DNA from: G965227875 sp965227875
GTDB taxonomy: Bacteria; Pseudomonadota; Alphaproteobacteria; Rhizobiales; JAJFHC01
Direction of reading: 5' to 3'
Assembly (NCBI GenBank): GCA_965227875.1
Contig: OZ245783.1
Location: 1,364,001-1,428,000 of the forward strand
DNA length: 64,000 bases
Part shown: piece by piece, positions 36,630 through 47,146 of the stretch
Numbering within the stretch: the stretch's first letter is position 1
Layout of the letters: each line of letters opens with the position of its first letter
The notes under the pieces: generated by a model
Databases searched by the model: none
The model's input: only the letters and a program-made list of their open reading frames with translations
What the model was told of the DNA's origin: nothing
Program-made: the position numbers and the translations under genes

Positions 36630-38507
36630 TCAACGGCCGGCAGGCGGCAGGTCGAGAGACGGGTTTTCGTCAAAGAACCCGTCGGGCATCCAGTGGAAGG
36701 TGGCGTAGACCACCGGTTGCACCGGCCAGTCCTCGGGACGGGGCAAGTGGGTGAAGTTGAGCGTGTACCACGCCACCACATTCGCGCCTTCGAGATTGCG
36801 GCCGGCCTTGATCCAGTCCGCGATGCCGTCACCGCCGGGATTCTGGTTCGGGTACCAGCCCGCGGGATAGAGTTCGTCGGGCGCATAGGCGGTCGCCCAG
36901 AAATGCTTGAACATGAACCCGGCCCGACGGGCCACCGGCGCCTCGGCATCGAGCAGCGGCAGAACGTTGGCGCCCGGAACGAGCTTGTAGGCAACGGGCT
37001 TGCCCAGCCTGTTGGTCTTCGACGGATTGACGATCTTCCAGTATCGCGAGCGCGCCGCGTCCAGTTCCCGGGCCGCGTCTGTCTCGCTTTCCAGCGCCCG
37101 CTCGATGATCTTCACCGCGTTGCCATGGGGGTTTTTCGGACCTACCGGCATCGCTTCGAACTCGACCTCCCGCACGGCGTTCTCGGGCCCGTCGACACAA
37201 CAGTCGAAGCGGAAGCTGAACGCGTGCTGGTGAACGTGCGACGCGATGCCCGGCGCGACGAGCGCGCCGTATTCCGGTTCCTCTCCCTCGGCGATGGCGG
37301 AGGGAAACGGGATGCCGGTCGCCTTCACCTCGATACCGATCGTTCCGTCCTGGTAGAAATAATAGAAGAACCCGTAGACATAGTTGCCGATCGTGCAGAG
37401 CGTGGAGACCACCAGCCGGCGCGAGCGCACCGCCCGCGACTTGCCGGTCTGCACGTCGGTGTGTTTCCACAGCAGGCCGAAATCCTCTTCGTGCATGCAC
37501 ACCGCATTGACGATGCGTTTCGGAAGGCCCGTCCAGTCGTGCGACCACAGGTCGAAATAGTGGATGTGCCCCAGGCAGTCGCAGCCCAGCCGCAGGGAAT
37601 CGAGCGCCTGGCCGATGCCGTACTCGCCGGTGTCGAATGCGTTGCGGCGGAAGTTGCCGGCCGACGGATCGCCATAGGGCACCACCATTTCCGCCATCGA
37701 AACGCGGTTCATGATCGGCCGCACCACACCACCGTCTTCGTAACCGATATCGTGAAGGACCAGGCCTTCGCGCAGGTTGAAGCCGATGCGCAACCGCCAT
37801 TTCTGCCAGGCGACCCCGTAGCCGTCGACCGTGAAACTGGGTCCGTCCGGCTGCGTGATCTCGATTGGCCTGATGTCCTCCCGCAGCCCCGTCTCCGGGC
37901 GGATGGCGGCCGTGTCCGGCGGCAGGGGCACCGTGCCGTGATCCTCCACGCGGACGACGCGACCGCGCCGCAGGTCGACCACGGGGTGAAGACTGGCGAT
38001 CGGCCGGCCATACCGGTTGTCGCCGGCCTCGTTGATCACCCAGCAATGGCAGTAGGCGAGGCGTTCGCCCTCCTCGTCGGCGATGCCGAAATTTCCCGCG
38101 CCCCAGGTCTCGACCAGGACAGTGTCGAGATCGGTGATGCCGCGCCGGGCGCACGCCTCGACGAAATTCGGATCCGCCTTGACGATCTTCTCCCCGGCCG
38201 CGAATTCATCCGGCACGATACGCGCCTGCACACCGGGAACATGTTCCCAGCTGACGATTTCCGGGCCGTCGAGGGCCACGATGCCTCTGTAGGTGCGGTT
38301 GCTGGCCGGTTCGTAGCAGCACACATAGGCGCGCCTTTCGGGCGGGGTTTCACTGGCGGCGAACTCCGCAAGGGCGGCCTTGTCGGGCTCTTCCAGGGTT
38401 ATCGTCTCGAACCAGGCCGAAGCGTCGAGCCCCGCCTTTGCCCTGACCGTTTTCGCAACAGCTTTTATTTCCGACCCGTCAAGTGGATCCAGTGGATGCC
38501 GCGCCAT
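36630..38507 (-). CDS. Copper-containing primary amine oxidase
   Basis: A 625-residue enzyme that oxidises primary amines to aldehydes, with H2O2 and ammonia as products. The catalytic Asp lies in NAFDTGEYGIG, the Tyr that becomes topaquinone in TIGNYVYGF, and copper-binding His in HVHQHAFSF and THLPRPEDWP; GFFDENPSLDLPP is the conserved end. The residue after the Tyr is Val, while most family members have Asp or Glu there. Cytoplasmic or exported state is unclear since no signal is seen. Confidence 0.92.
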   Translation of the reverse strand: MARHPLDPLDGSEIKAVAKTVRAKAGLDASAWFETITLEEPDKAALAEFAASETPPERRAYVCCYEPASNRTYRGIVALDGPEIVSWEHVPGVQARIVPDEFAAGEKIVKADPNFVEACARRGITDLDTVLVETWGAGNFGIADEEGERLAYCHCWVINEAGDNRYGRPIASLHPVVDLRRGRVVRVEDHGTVPLPPDTAAIRPETGLREDIRPIEITQPDGPSFTVDGYGVAWQKWRLRIGFNLREGLVLHDIGYEDGGVVRPIMNRVSMAEMVVPYGDPSAGNFRRNAFDTGEYGIGQALDSLRLGCDCLGHIHYFDLWSHDWTGLPKRIVNAVCMHEEDFGLLWKHTDVQTGKSRAVRSRRLVVSTLCTIGNYVYGFFYYFYQDGTIGIEVKATGIPFPSAIAEGEEPEYGALVAPGIASHVHQHAFSFRFDCCVDGPENAVREVEFEAMPVGPKNPHGNAVKIIERALESETDAARELDAARSRYWKIVNPSKTNRLGKPVAYKLVPGANVLPLLDAEAPVARRAGFMFKHFWATAYAPDELYPAGWYPNQNPGGDGIADWIKAGRNLEGANVVAWYTLNFTHLPRPEDWPVQPVVYATFHWMPDGFFDENPSLDLPPAGR

Positions 38508-38626
38508 GTCCGCCCCGTTCCTGTTTGCCGAAGCCGCAATCAATCACTTTCGCACGGCGGCCTCAACCGGGAACACGCCCCGGAGCGTCATTTCCAGCCG
38601 TCACGCCACGCATGGCCGGGCCGAAA

Positions 38627-39133
38627 TCACTGCGATTGAAGTTCCGCCTCCATGCCGTCCAGGAAACAGTCGATCGTCGCCTTCACGATCCCGGGGCCGC
38701 CGTCCAGGGCATAGTCTTTCGCGACCCCCTTTGCCTCGACGGTCATTGTCCGGCTGGTACCGAGATTCCTTAGGAAATCTTCGGTGAATTCGAAGGGGAC
38801 CATCAGCAGGCCCGGCGCGGTCACGTTGGCCTTGAGGGCGAAGGACCCGCCTCTTTCGAAATCGAGCTTCACATCCACGCCACGGGAGGGCACGGGCAAC
38901 TTCGCCGGATGGGCCACGCCGAGCAGGCGTACCTTCGCGCCAAACATGATCTGCATGAACGGCTTGCCGGCGACGTCGCGCTGGCCCGCGCAATAGAGGA
39001 ACGAACTGTCCTGGTCCCCGCGTGCGACGATCAGCTGCCACGAGTTGATCGAACCCAGCACGCGCTCTCCGGCGGAAGCCGCGCTGCTCATGATGGCCAG
39101 TAGCATGGCCAACGCCAGCCCTCTCTTCTTCAT
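38627..39133 (-). CDS. Secreted protein of unknown function
   Basis: A 168-residue protein with signal peptide MKKRGLALAMLLAIMSSAASA. The mature part has VLGSINSWQLIV, SSFLYCAGQRDVAGKPFMQI and a beta-rich pattern with two cysteines. It is similar in size and layout to small periplasmic proteins of the invasion-locus type, but I cannot assign a family. ATG 39133 was chosen because it begins the signal peptide. It is next to a cupin gene on the other strand. Confidence 0.65.
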   Translation of the reverse strand: MKKRGLALAMLLAIMSSAASAGERVLGSINSWQLIVARGDQDSSFLYCAGQRDVAGKPFMQIMFGAKVRLLGVAHPAKLPVPSRGVDVKLDFERGGSFALKANVTAPGLLMVPFEFTEDFLRNLGTSRTMTVEAKGVAKDYALDGGPGIVKATIDCFLDGMEAELQSQ

Positions 39134-39268
39134 CGTCGTCGCCCTTTCAGATCGTTGGAACCCGTCTTGTACTATGAAAACGCTCCAACATCCGGGTTTC
39201 CGTCGCAGGGCACATCGTTTAGCTTCCCTTGCACCGATCTCGGGAAACAATCATCAGGGAACATCACC

Positions 39269-39676
39269 ATGGATATTCACCGCGCCGCCAGCCGTTCAAC
39301 CCTCCGCGCCAATGCCGACTGGTTCACCGGCGCGGTCTGGCAGGACCCCATCGTCGACACGTCCGAGCCCGCCCGCGTCCGCGGCGCCCGCGTGAGCTTC
39401 GAACCCGGCGCACGGACCAACTGGCACACCCACCCGCTGGGACAGACGCTCTACGTGACGGACGGTGTCGGCCGGGTCCAGACCTGGGACGGTCCGGTGC
39501 AGGAGATATTCCCCGGCGATACCGTCTGGATCCCGCCGCACGAGAAGCATTGGCACGGGGCCGCCCCCGACCACGGCATGGTGCACCTCGCCTTTCACGA
39601 AGCGCTTGACGGCAAGCACATCGACTGGCTCGAGCCGGTCACCGACGACCAGTACGCGGTCGAACCCTCAGCCTGA
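39269..39676 (+). CDS. Cupin-domain protein (quercetinase/carboxymuconolactone-associated type)
   Basis: A 135-residue single cupin. Metal ligands are likely the His residues in WHTHPLGQTLYV (motif 1) and the second-motif His in PGDTVWIPPHEKHWHGA. This small-cupin type is common in Proteobacteria beside oxidoreductases, with no proven reaction. ATG 39269 follows CAGGGA, so the longer frame start at 39155 is rejected. Confidence 0.85.
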   Translation: MDIHRAASRSTLRANADWFTGAVWQDPIVDTSEPARVRGARVSFEPGARTNWHTHPLGQTLYVTDGVGRVQTWDGPVQEIFPGDTVWIPPHEKHWHGAAPDHGMVHLAFHEALDGKHIDWLEPVTDDQYAVEPSA

Positions 39677-39691
39677 GTTCCGTTCACGCTG

Positions 39692-40117
39692 TTATTTCGA
39701 AGGACGGTTGAGGATGGCGTTATGCGCCATCCCTCCCGCCGCCATGACGGCCACGATGGCGTAGCCGAGAAGTTCCGCGCCGCCGCGCATGGTGAAACCG
39801 GCCGGTCCGGTCATGACCATCGTCACCAGTACGCCGATCGCCGCCCCCGACAACAGGGCCCGAACACCGCTCATCCGGCCCAGGAAACGCCTGTGGATCA
39901 GCCACCAGGGGAGCCACAGGAGCGCGCCCATCAGCAAGGCCCAGACCGGCATCACAAGGATGATGGCGGCGTTTCCGAACCCCGTCGTGCCGACCCCCAG
40001 GAATTTCGCCGTGACGACGAGCCAGGAGATCCCGACCACGAACCCGATGACGGGAAAGAGCAGGACGCCCAGCGCGTGACGCTTGGCGCTGCCGCGTGTT
40101 CTGCCGGCTTCGGTCAT
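39692..40117 (-). CDS. Membrane protein of unknown function (four helices)
   Basis: A 141-residue protein with four hydrophobic segments (GVLLFPVIGFVVGISWLVV, AAIILVMPVWALLMGALLWL, LLSGAAIGVLVTMVMTGPAG, LLGYAIVAVMAAGGMA). Basic residues lie at the N-terminus and in the loop after helix 2. I do not recognise the family. It converges with the cupin gene and ends 15 bases from it. Confidence 0.7.
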   Translation of the reverse strand: MTEAGRTRGSAKRHALGVLLFPVIGFVVGISWLVVTAKFLGVGTTGFGNAAIILVMPVWALLMGALLWLPWWLIHRRFLGRMSGVRALLSGAAIGVLVTMVMTGPAGFTMRGGAELLGYAIVAVMAAGGMAHNAILNRPSK

Positions 40118-40257
40118 GTCATTCCCCTCCGGTAAGGCCTGCGGGCCGGGCTGCGACTCTAGTGCACTTCCGCTTCACCTGGAAATGTCCCGATCATGAC
40201 CTCAAGTGTACCGGCAATGGTGGCATCGGCAACGCCGTCCCCACCGGCGGCACCCGC

Positions 40258-41514
40258 CTAGCCGAACCGGCTGGCGCCGTAGGGCGCAAGGTCGACGTTT
40301 GGCGCGTTCCCCGAAGCGAGCCCCGCGATGTAACGCCCGGTGATCCCGGACAGGGTCAGCCCCACATGCTGGTGCCCGAAAGCAAACAGCACCCTCTCGC
40401 TCGCCCCCGACCGCCCGATCACGGGCAATGCGTCCGGCATCGTCGGGCGGAAGCCGAGCCAGGTGGAGGACGGTTCCCCCAGCGGACCCAGCATCTCTTC
40501 CGCCTTGCGCCGCAGATAGGCGAGCCGCCGCGGATCGGGCGGGGCGTCGATGCCGGCGATTTCCACCGTTCCCGCGATACGCAGCCCGTGGCGCATTGGC
40601 GTGGCGTAGAAGCCGGCCTTCGCCCACCCGACCGGGCGGGAGACGAGATCACCGCGCGAACCGAACATCAGGTGATATCCCCGTTCGGTATCTAGCGGCA
40701 GGTCCTCCGCGCCGCTGCCCCGGATGTCGCACGACCATGCACCGGCCGCGATGGCGAGGTGACCGCATGTGATCTCGCCACCGTCGTCAAGGGTCACGCC
40801 GACCGCGCTCTCGCCGGGCGCACAGGACACGACCGCCCTGTTGACCCATTGGCCGCCGGCCTCGACGAACGCTCCATGCAGCCGCCGCATCAGTTCGCCG
40901 GGATCGGTAATGTGGCGCGCGCCGGTGAAATGGAGAGCCTTGTGGACCGGCATGGCGATGCCGGGTTCCATGGCCTTCACCTCCGCCCCGTCGATCACGT
41001 CGAACGCAACACCGTGGCGTCGCCGGGTCTGGACGTCTCCCGCCGCGGCGGCGAAATCGGCCTCTGTCGCGAAGAGATAGAGACATCCGTTGCGGACCAC
41101 GAGATCGTCGGCGGCGATCCTGGCGAACAGGGGATCCAGACCACCGTCGGCCTCGTCGAGCAGGCGCGCCAGGTGTCCGGTGATCGTCTCGACCCTGCGC
41201 GGCGTGCAGTTCCTGAGAAAACCGAGCATCCAGGGCAGGTTGGCGAGCGCATGGCGCGGGCTGACCCGCAACGGGCTTTCCCGGTGGAACAGCAGCCGCG
41301 GCAGGCCCGTCAGGACCGACGGGCTGTTGACCGGCGCACAGGCATAGGTGGCGATCGTCCCCGCATTGCCGAAAGATGCACCGCCGCCCGGCTCGCCGCG
41401 ATCGACGAGCGCCACTTTCAGGCCCATATCCTGGGCCCATAGCGCGATGGCGAGACCGACGGCGCCGGCGCCCACAACGGCAAGGTCGAATTCTGGTTCG
41501 CGCATCGCAGGCAT
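40258..41514 (-). CDS. FAD-dependent amino-acid oxidoreductase (DadA-like)
   Basis: A 418-residue flavoprotein. The dinucleotide-binding motif is DLAVVGAGAVGLAIALWAQDMG near residues 9-30; GASFGNAGTIATYAC and the C-terminal GHQHVGLTLSGITGRYIAGLASG are typical of D-amino acid dehydrogenases. It lies directly after glpD in the same direction, but the 88-base gap leaves the operon link open. ATG 41514 was preferred because GGA precedes it; ATG 41505 is possible. Confidence 0.88.
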   Translation of the reverse strand: MPAMREPEFDLAVVGAGAVGLAIALWAQDMGLKVALVDRGEPGGGASFGNAGTIATYACAPVNSPSVLTGLPRLLFHRESPLRVSPRHALANLPWMLGFLRNCTPRRVETITGHLARLLDEADGGLDPLFARIAADDLVVRNGCLYLFATEADFAAAAGDVQTRRRHGVAFDVIDGAEVKAMEPGIAMPVHKALHFTGARHITDPGELMRRLHGAFVEAGGQWVNRAVVSCAPGESAVGVTLDDGGEITCGHLAIAAGAWSCDIRGSGAEDLPLDTERGYHLMFGSRGDLVSRPVGWAKAGFYATPMRHGLRIAGTVEIAGIDAPPDPRRLAYLRRKAEEMLGPLGEPSSTWLGFRPTMPDALPVIGRSGASERVLFAFGHQHVGLTLSGITGRYIAGLASGNAPNVDLAPYGASRFG

Positions 41515-41602
41515 GATCCGTTTCGAAGGACGGGCAGGGCCGAAGGCCCATTGGTAGGAAGCTTGCCCGCGCGTTGCAAGCCGCAAAGGCGGGAGAAAGC
41601 GC

Positions 41603-43102
41603 TCAGCCGGGTCGCTGGTCGCCCATCCAGTGATCCAGCGACGCGATGTCCTGCCCGCTCATGCGCAGGCCGAGCTTGGTCCGCCGCCAGGCGACGTCTT
41701 CCGCGGTGCGCGCCCACTCGTTCTCCATCAGCCAGCGCGCCTCGCCTTCGGTCAGGCCACCGCCGAATTCACGCGGCATGTCGGCAATGGCGTCGGCCAC
41801 CGCGGACGCCTCGGTGCCGTAGGTGCGTACAAGGCGCCGGATGGCGGCGGGACCCAGGTCCGGGAAGGTGCGGTCCAGTTCCTCCGCGAGAAGGTGATCC
41901 GCCCCCACCTCCATGTCGCCGCCGGGCAGGTGCGAGCCCCGCGTCCACGGCGCGCCGTGCCCGGGCAGCCGGGAACCGAGCTTTTCGAGCGCTTCCTCGG
42001 CAAGATGCCGGAACGTGGTGATCTTCCCGCCGAACACGCTGAGCAACGCCGCGCCCGCGCTCTCGGGGGACAGTTCCAGCACATAGTCCCGCGTGACGTC
42101 CTTGGCGTCTTTGCCTTCTTCGTCGTAGAGCGGACGCACGCCTGAATAGGTGTGGACGACGTCGGCCGGGCCGATGGATCGCGCGAAATAGTCGTTCACC
42201 GCCTCGCACAGATAGGTCACCTCGTCGTCCGATATGGCGACGTCCGACGGATCGCCGTCGAAATCCACGTCCGTTGTGCCGATCAGCGTGAAGTCGTCTT
42301 CATAGGGGATGGCGAACACGATACGCCCGTCGCTATTCTGGAAGATGTAGGCGCGGTCGTGATCGAACAGGCGCGGCACGACGATATGGCTTCCCTTGAC
42401 GAGGCGCACGGATGCCTGCGCGTTGGCGCGTATTCGCGAATTGAGAATATCCGCCACCCATGGTCCGCCGGCATTGACGAGGCTGCGGGCGAGGACGCTT
42501 TCCGTCTCGCCGCTCCCGTCGGCGGCGGAGAGCGTGACGCGCCACAACCCGTCCTCGCGCTGTGCCGACGTCATCTGCGTGCGCACCCTGATCTCCGCGC
42601 CGAGCCGTGCCGCATCCCGGGCGGTCAGGACCACCAGGCGCGCATCGTCGACCCAGCAGTCGGAATATTCGAAGGCACGAACGAATTCCGGCTTTAGGGG
42701 CCGCCCGGCCGCATGCGTGCGCAGGTCGACCGTCCGCGACGCCGGCAGCAATTCGCGGCCGCCCAGGTGGTCGTAGAGGAAGAGTCCGATCCGGATGAGC
42801 CAGGCCGGACGCAGCCCTGCATGGTGCGGCAGCACGAAACGCATCGGCCAGGCGATATGCGGCGCCATGCGCAGCAGCACTTCGCGTTCGCGCAGGCTGT
42901 GGCGCACGAGCCCGAAATCGTAGTGCTCAAGATATCGCAGGCCGCCGTGGATGAGCTTGGTCGACGCCGACGACGTGCCGGATGCGAGATCGCGGCTCTC
43001 GGCAAGGATCACCGACAGGCCCCGCCCGGCGGCGTCACGGGCTATGCCGCATCCGTTGATGCCGCCGCCGATCACCGCAATGTCGTAAATCCGTTCGTCC
43101 AC
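41603..43102 (-). CDS. glpD: Aerobic glycerol-3-phosphate dehydrogenase GlpD
   Basis: A 499-residue membrane-associated flavoenzyme that oxidises glycerol-3-phosphate to dihydroxyacetone phosphate and feeds the quinone pool. FAD motif IAVIGGGINGCGIARDAAGRG at residues 8-28, then LIHGGLRYLEHYDFGLV and the conserved DVVHTYSGVRPL segment; the C-terminal DUF/GlpD domain ends near 490. An operator copy lies 84-104 bases before the start (43186-43206). It is transcribed leftward after glpR. Confidence 0.95.
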   Translation of the reverse strand: MDERIYDIAVIGGGINGCGIARDAAGRGLSVILAESRDLASGTSSASTKLIHGGLRYLEHYDFGLVRHSLREREVLLRMAPHIAWPMRFVLPHHAGLRPAWLIRIGLFLYDHLGGRELLPASRTVDLRTHAAGRPLKPEFVRAFEYSDCWVDDARLVVLTARDAARLGAEIRVRTQMTSAQREDGLWRVTLSAADGSGETESVLARSLVNAGGPWVADILNSRIRANAQASVRLVKGSHIVVPRLFDHDRAYIFQNSDGRIVFAIPYEDDFTLIGTTDVDFDGDPSDVAISDDEVTYLCEAVNDYFARSIGPADVVHTYSGVRPLYDEEGKDAKDVTRDYVLELSPESAGAALLSVFGGKITTFRHLAEEALEKLGSRLPGHGAPWTRGSHLPGGDMEVGADHLLAEELDRTFPDLGPAAIRRLVRTYGTEASAVADAIADMPREFGGGLTEGEARWLMENEWARTAEDVAWRRTKLGLRMSGQDIASLDHWMGDQRPG

Positions 43103-43185
43103 GTTTCAGTGTTTCCTGCCCTGCCGAGAGGTGCGAAACAGCCGCCGCCGGCATCCGGCAGCGGTGCTCACATGACAGAAAGAAC

Positions 43186-43206
43186 GTTAAACGAAAAAAA
43201 ACGAAC
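43186..43206 (-). promoter_or_regulatory. GlpR operator copy at glpD promoter
   Basis: Read on the plus strand, the 21 bases run GTTAAACGAAAAAAAACGAA plus C. They are the exact inverse of 44104-44124. On the minus strand the site follows TTGTAG (43207-43212), a possible -35 box, so it would cover the promoter spacer of glpD. The pattern contains repeated CGTTT units as expected for a DeoR-family regulator. Confidence 0.8.
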
Positions 43207-43242
43207 CTACAATCGAAACCCTGTCCTGTCGGCCGGCGTGCT

Positions 43243-44016
43243 TCAGATTTCCGGCGCCAGTTCGATTCGGACCTCGTGCTCGCGGCAGACCTCCACCATG
43301 CGCGGAGGCGGCATGCGGTCGGTGACCATGCAGTCGAGCTGGGTGATATGACCGATCCGCACCGGGGCGGACCGCTCGTACTTCATGCTGTCCGCGACAA
43401 GGATGGAATAGCGCGCGCAGTCCACGATCGCCTGGGCGACCTTGACCTCGCGATAGTCGTAGTCGAGCAGGGTTCCGTCCTCGTCTATGGCGGAGGCTCC
43501 GATGATGGCGTAGTCCACCTTGAACTGCCGGATGAAGTCGACCGCCGCCTCGCCGACCACCGCCCTGTCGACGGGCCGGACCACGCCGCCCGCGACAATC
43601 ACTTCGATATCCGGAGATCCACACAAGATATTGACAACATTGATATTATTTGTAATCGCGAGCAGGTTCTTGCGGCCTCGCAAGGCCGTCGCGACCTGCT
43701 CCGTCGTCGTGCCGATATTGATCAGGATGGAACAGTCGTCGGGGATCAGCGCCGCCGCCTTGACGCCGATGCGCCGTTTTTCGTCGGCGGCCAGGCTGCG
43801 CCTCGCCTCGTAGCCGTAATTGGTCACGGTCGACGGCAGGACGGCGCCGCCGTGAACGCGCTGGAGCAGGCCTCGCCCGCAGAGATCGTTCAGGTCCTTG
43901 CGGATGGTCTGCGGCGTGACGTCGAGCCGGTTCGAAAGCTGCTCGACGTTCACCCTCCCGCTTTCGCGGGCGATTTCAAGTATATCCATGTGCCGCGGCG
44001 CGATCGGCTCCAGCAT
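43243..44016 (-). CDS. glpR: DeoR-family regulator of glycerol metabolism (GlpR-like)
   Basis: A 257-residue repressor. Residues 1-60 form the DeoR winged helix (VNVEQLSNRLDVTPQTIRKDLNDLCGRGLLQRVHGGAV). Residues 75-235 are the sugar-phosphate-binding domain, with LINIGTTTEQVATAL and DYAIIGASAIDEDG. Glycerol-3-phosphate is the likely inducer. It lies between glpD and glpV and is divergent from glpV; identical candidate operators flank it on both sides. Confidence 0.92.
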   Translation of the reverse strand: MLEPIAPRHMDILEIARESGRVNVEQLSNRLDVTPQTIRKDLNDLCGRGLLQRVHGGAVLPSTVTNYGYEARRSLAADEKRRIGVKAAALIPDDCSILINIGTTTEQVATALRGRKNLLAITNNINVVNILCGSPDIEVIVAGGVVRPVDRAVVGEAAVDFIRQFKVDYAIIGASAIDEDGTLLDYDYREVKVAQAIVDCARYSILVADSMKYERSAPVRIGHITQLDCMVTDRMPPPRMVEVCREHEVRIELAPEI

Positions 44017-44103
44017 TGACGACCCCTTTTTGCATGGCCTGTCGGACGTGAGTCCCTCGTGCGATTGTACAGGAACGCGCGCACTTCGGCGTTTTCGATT
44101 GAC

Positions 44104-44124
44104 GTTCGTTTTTTTTCGTTTAAC
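44104..44124 (+). promoter_or_regulatory. GlpR operator copy at glpV promoter
   Basis: The 21-base copy (GTTCGTTTTTTTTCGTTTAA plus C) is the exact inverse of 43186-43206. TTGACG at 44099-44104 is a good -35 box directly before it, so the operator fills the -35/-10 spacer. It sits about 40-60 bases before glpV and could act on glpR as well. Confidence 0.85.
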
Positions 44125-44164
44125 AATTAGTCCGCCAAAAAATATGTCCTGGGAGGAACCAGAA

Positions 44165-45904
<1,740 letters not shown>

Positions 45905-45968
45905 CCGGCCAATGACGGGGCACCGGACCGTCTCCGGACGGGCCGGCACCTGAAGGCTCCTCCTTGCG

Positions 45969-46006
45969 GCCCCGGAATCGACTCGTGCGGTTCCGGGGCT
46001 GTTTTC
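45969..46006 (+). terminator. Attenuator-like hairpin between glpV and glpS
   Basis: GCCCCGGAA (45969-45977) pairs perfectly with TTCCGGGGC (45991-45999), followed by TGTTTT. It can partially stop transcription after glpV and so give more binding protein than transporter, as is usual in ABC operons. Confidence 0.6.
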
Positions 46007-46078
46007 CGCGGGCACCCGGTTGGAGGCCAATCGGCGTTTCCCGGCTGCCGTTCGGCCCCGGGCAGGATAGAATAAGGC

Positions 46079-47146
46079 ATGTCTCTCGCACTCAAAGGCA
46101 TCGTCAAGCGCGTGGGCGCGGAAACGCACATCCATCCCACGACACTCGAGCTCAGCTCCGAGGGCTTCAATATCCTTCTGGGCACGACGCTTGCCGGCAA
46201 GACCACGCTCATGCAGCTCATGGCGGGCCTCGAGCGCCCGACGGAGGGCGAGGTCTGGTTCGACGGCAGGGACGTGACCGGCGTTGCCGTGCAGAAGCGC
46301 AACGTCTCGATGGTGTACCAGCAGTTCATCAACTACCCCAACATGTCGGTCTTCGAGAACATCGCCTCGCCGCTGAAGGTGGCCGGCATGGCGAAGGCCG
46401 CGATCTCCGAGCGGGTCGAGGGCATCGCCGACCTGCTGCGCCTCACGCCCTATCTCGGCCGGCGACCGAGCGAACTCTCCGGCGGACAGCAGCAGCGCAC
46501 CGCGCTTGCCCGCGCGCTCGTCAAGGACGCGGATCTCGTCCTACTGGACGAACCGCTCGCCAATCTCGATTTCAAGCTGCGCGAGGAATTGCGCAACGAA
46601 CTGCCGCGGCTCTTCGCAGACCGGGGCTGCACGGTCGTCTACGCGACCACCGAACCCACGGAGGCCCTGCTGCTCGGCGGGCATACGGCAACGCTCCATG
46701 AGGGCCGCGTGACGCAGTTCGGACCGACTTCGGAAATCTACCGCGCCCCGGCGGATCTCGTCAGCGCGCAGGTCTTCGCGGACCCGCCCATCAACAGCGC
46801 ACCGGTCCGCAAGACCGGCGACACCGTGCGCCTCAGCGAGAACGTCAGCTGGACCGCGGGACCGCGCCTGGCGGGCGTGCCGGACGGAACCTACACCGTG
46901 GCCATCAGGCCCCATCATGTGACGCCGACGCCGCCCCATGACGGCGCGCTGGCCATCGAGGGCCGGGTGATCGTCACCGAGCTGTCCGGCTCGGAAAGCG
47001 TCGTCCACTTCGATCTCGACGGGCGCACCTGGGTTTCCCAGGCGCATGGCATCCACGCCTTCGAGATCGGCGAGACCGCACGCCTCTATGTCGACATCTC
47101 GCGCTGTCTCTACTTCGATTCCGCCGAAAAGCTGATCGGCACATGA
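46079..47146 (+). CDS. glpS: Glycerol ABC transporter ATP-binding protein GlpS
   Basis: A 355-residue ATPase. The signature LSGGQQQRT (133-141) and Walker B LVLLDE (153-158) are normal, but the Walker A reads GTTLAGKTT (35-43) and the switch His is replaced by Thr191 in YATTEPTEAL. The C-terminal TOBE-like domain (AIRPHHVT) follows. Together with GlpT it would make a heterodimer with one canonical and one degenerate ATP site. It starts after a hairpin-containing gap of 174 bases. Confidence 0.92.
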   Translation: MSLALKGIVKRVGAETHIHPTTLELSSEGFNILLGTTLAGKTTLMQLMAGLERPTEGEVWFDGRDVTGVAVQKRNVSMVYQQFINYPNMSVFENIASPLKVAGMAKAAISERVEGIADLLRLTPYLGRRPSELSGGQQQRTALARALVKDADLVLLDEPLANLDFKLREELRNELPRLFADRGCTVVYATTEPTEALLLGGHTATLHEGRVTQFGPTSEIYRAPADLVSAQVFADPPINSAPVRKTGDTVRLSENVSWTAGPRLAGVPDGTYTVAIRPHHVTPTPPHDGALAIEGRVIVTELSGSESVVHFDLDGRTWVSQAHGIHAFEIGETARLYVDISRCLYFDSAEKLIGT

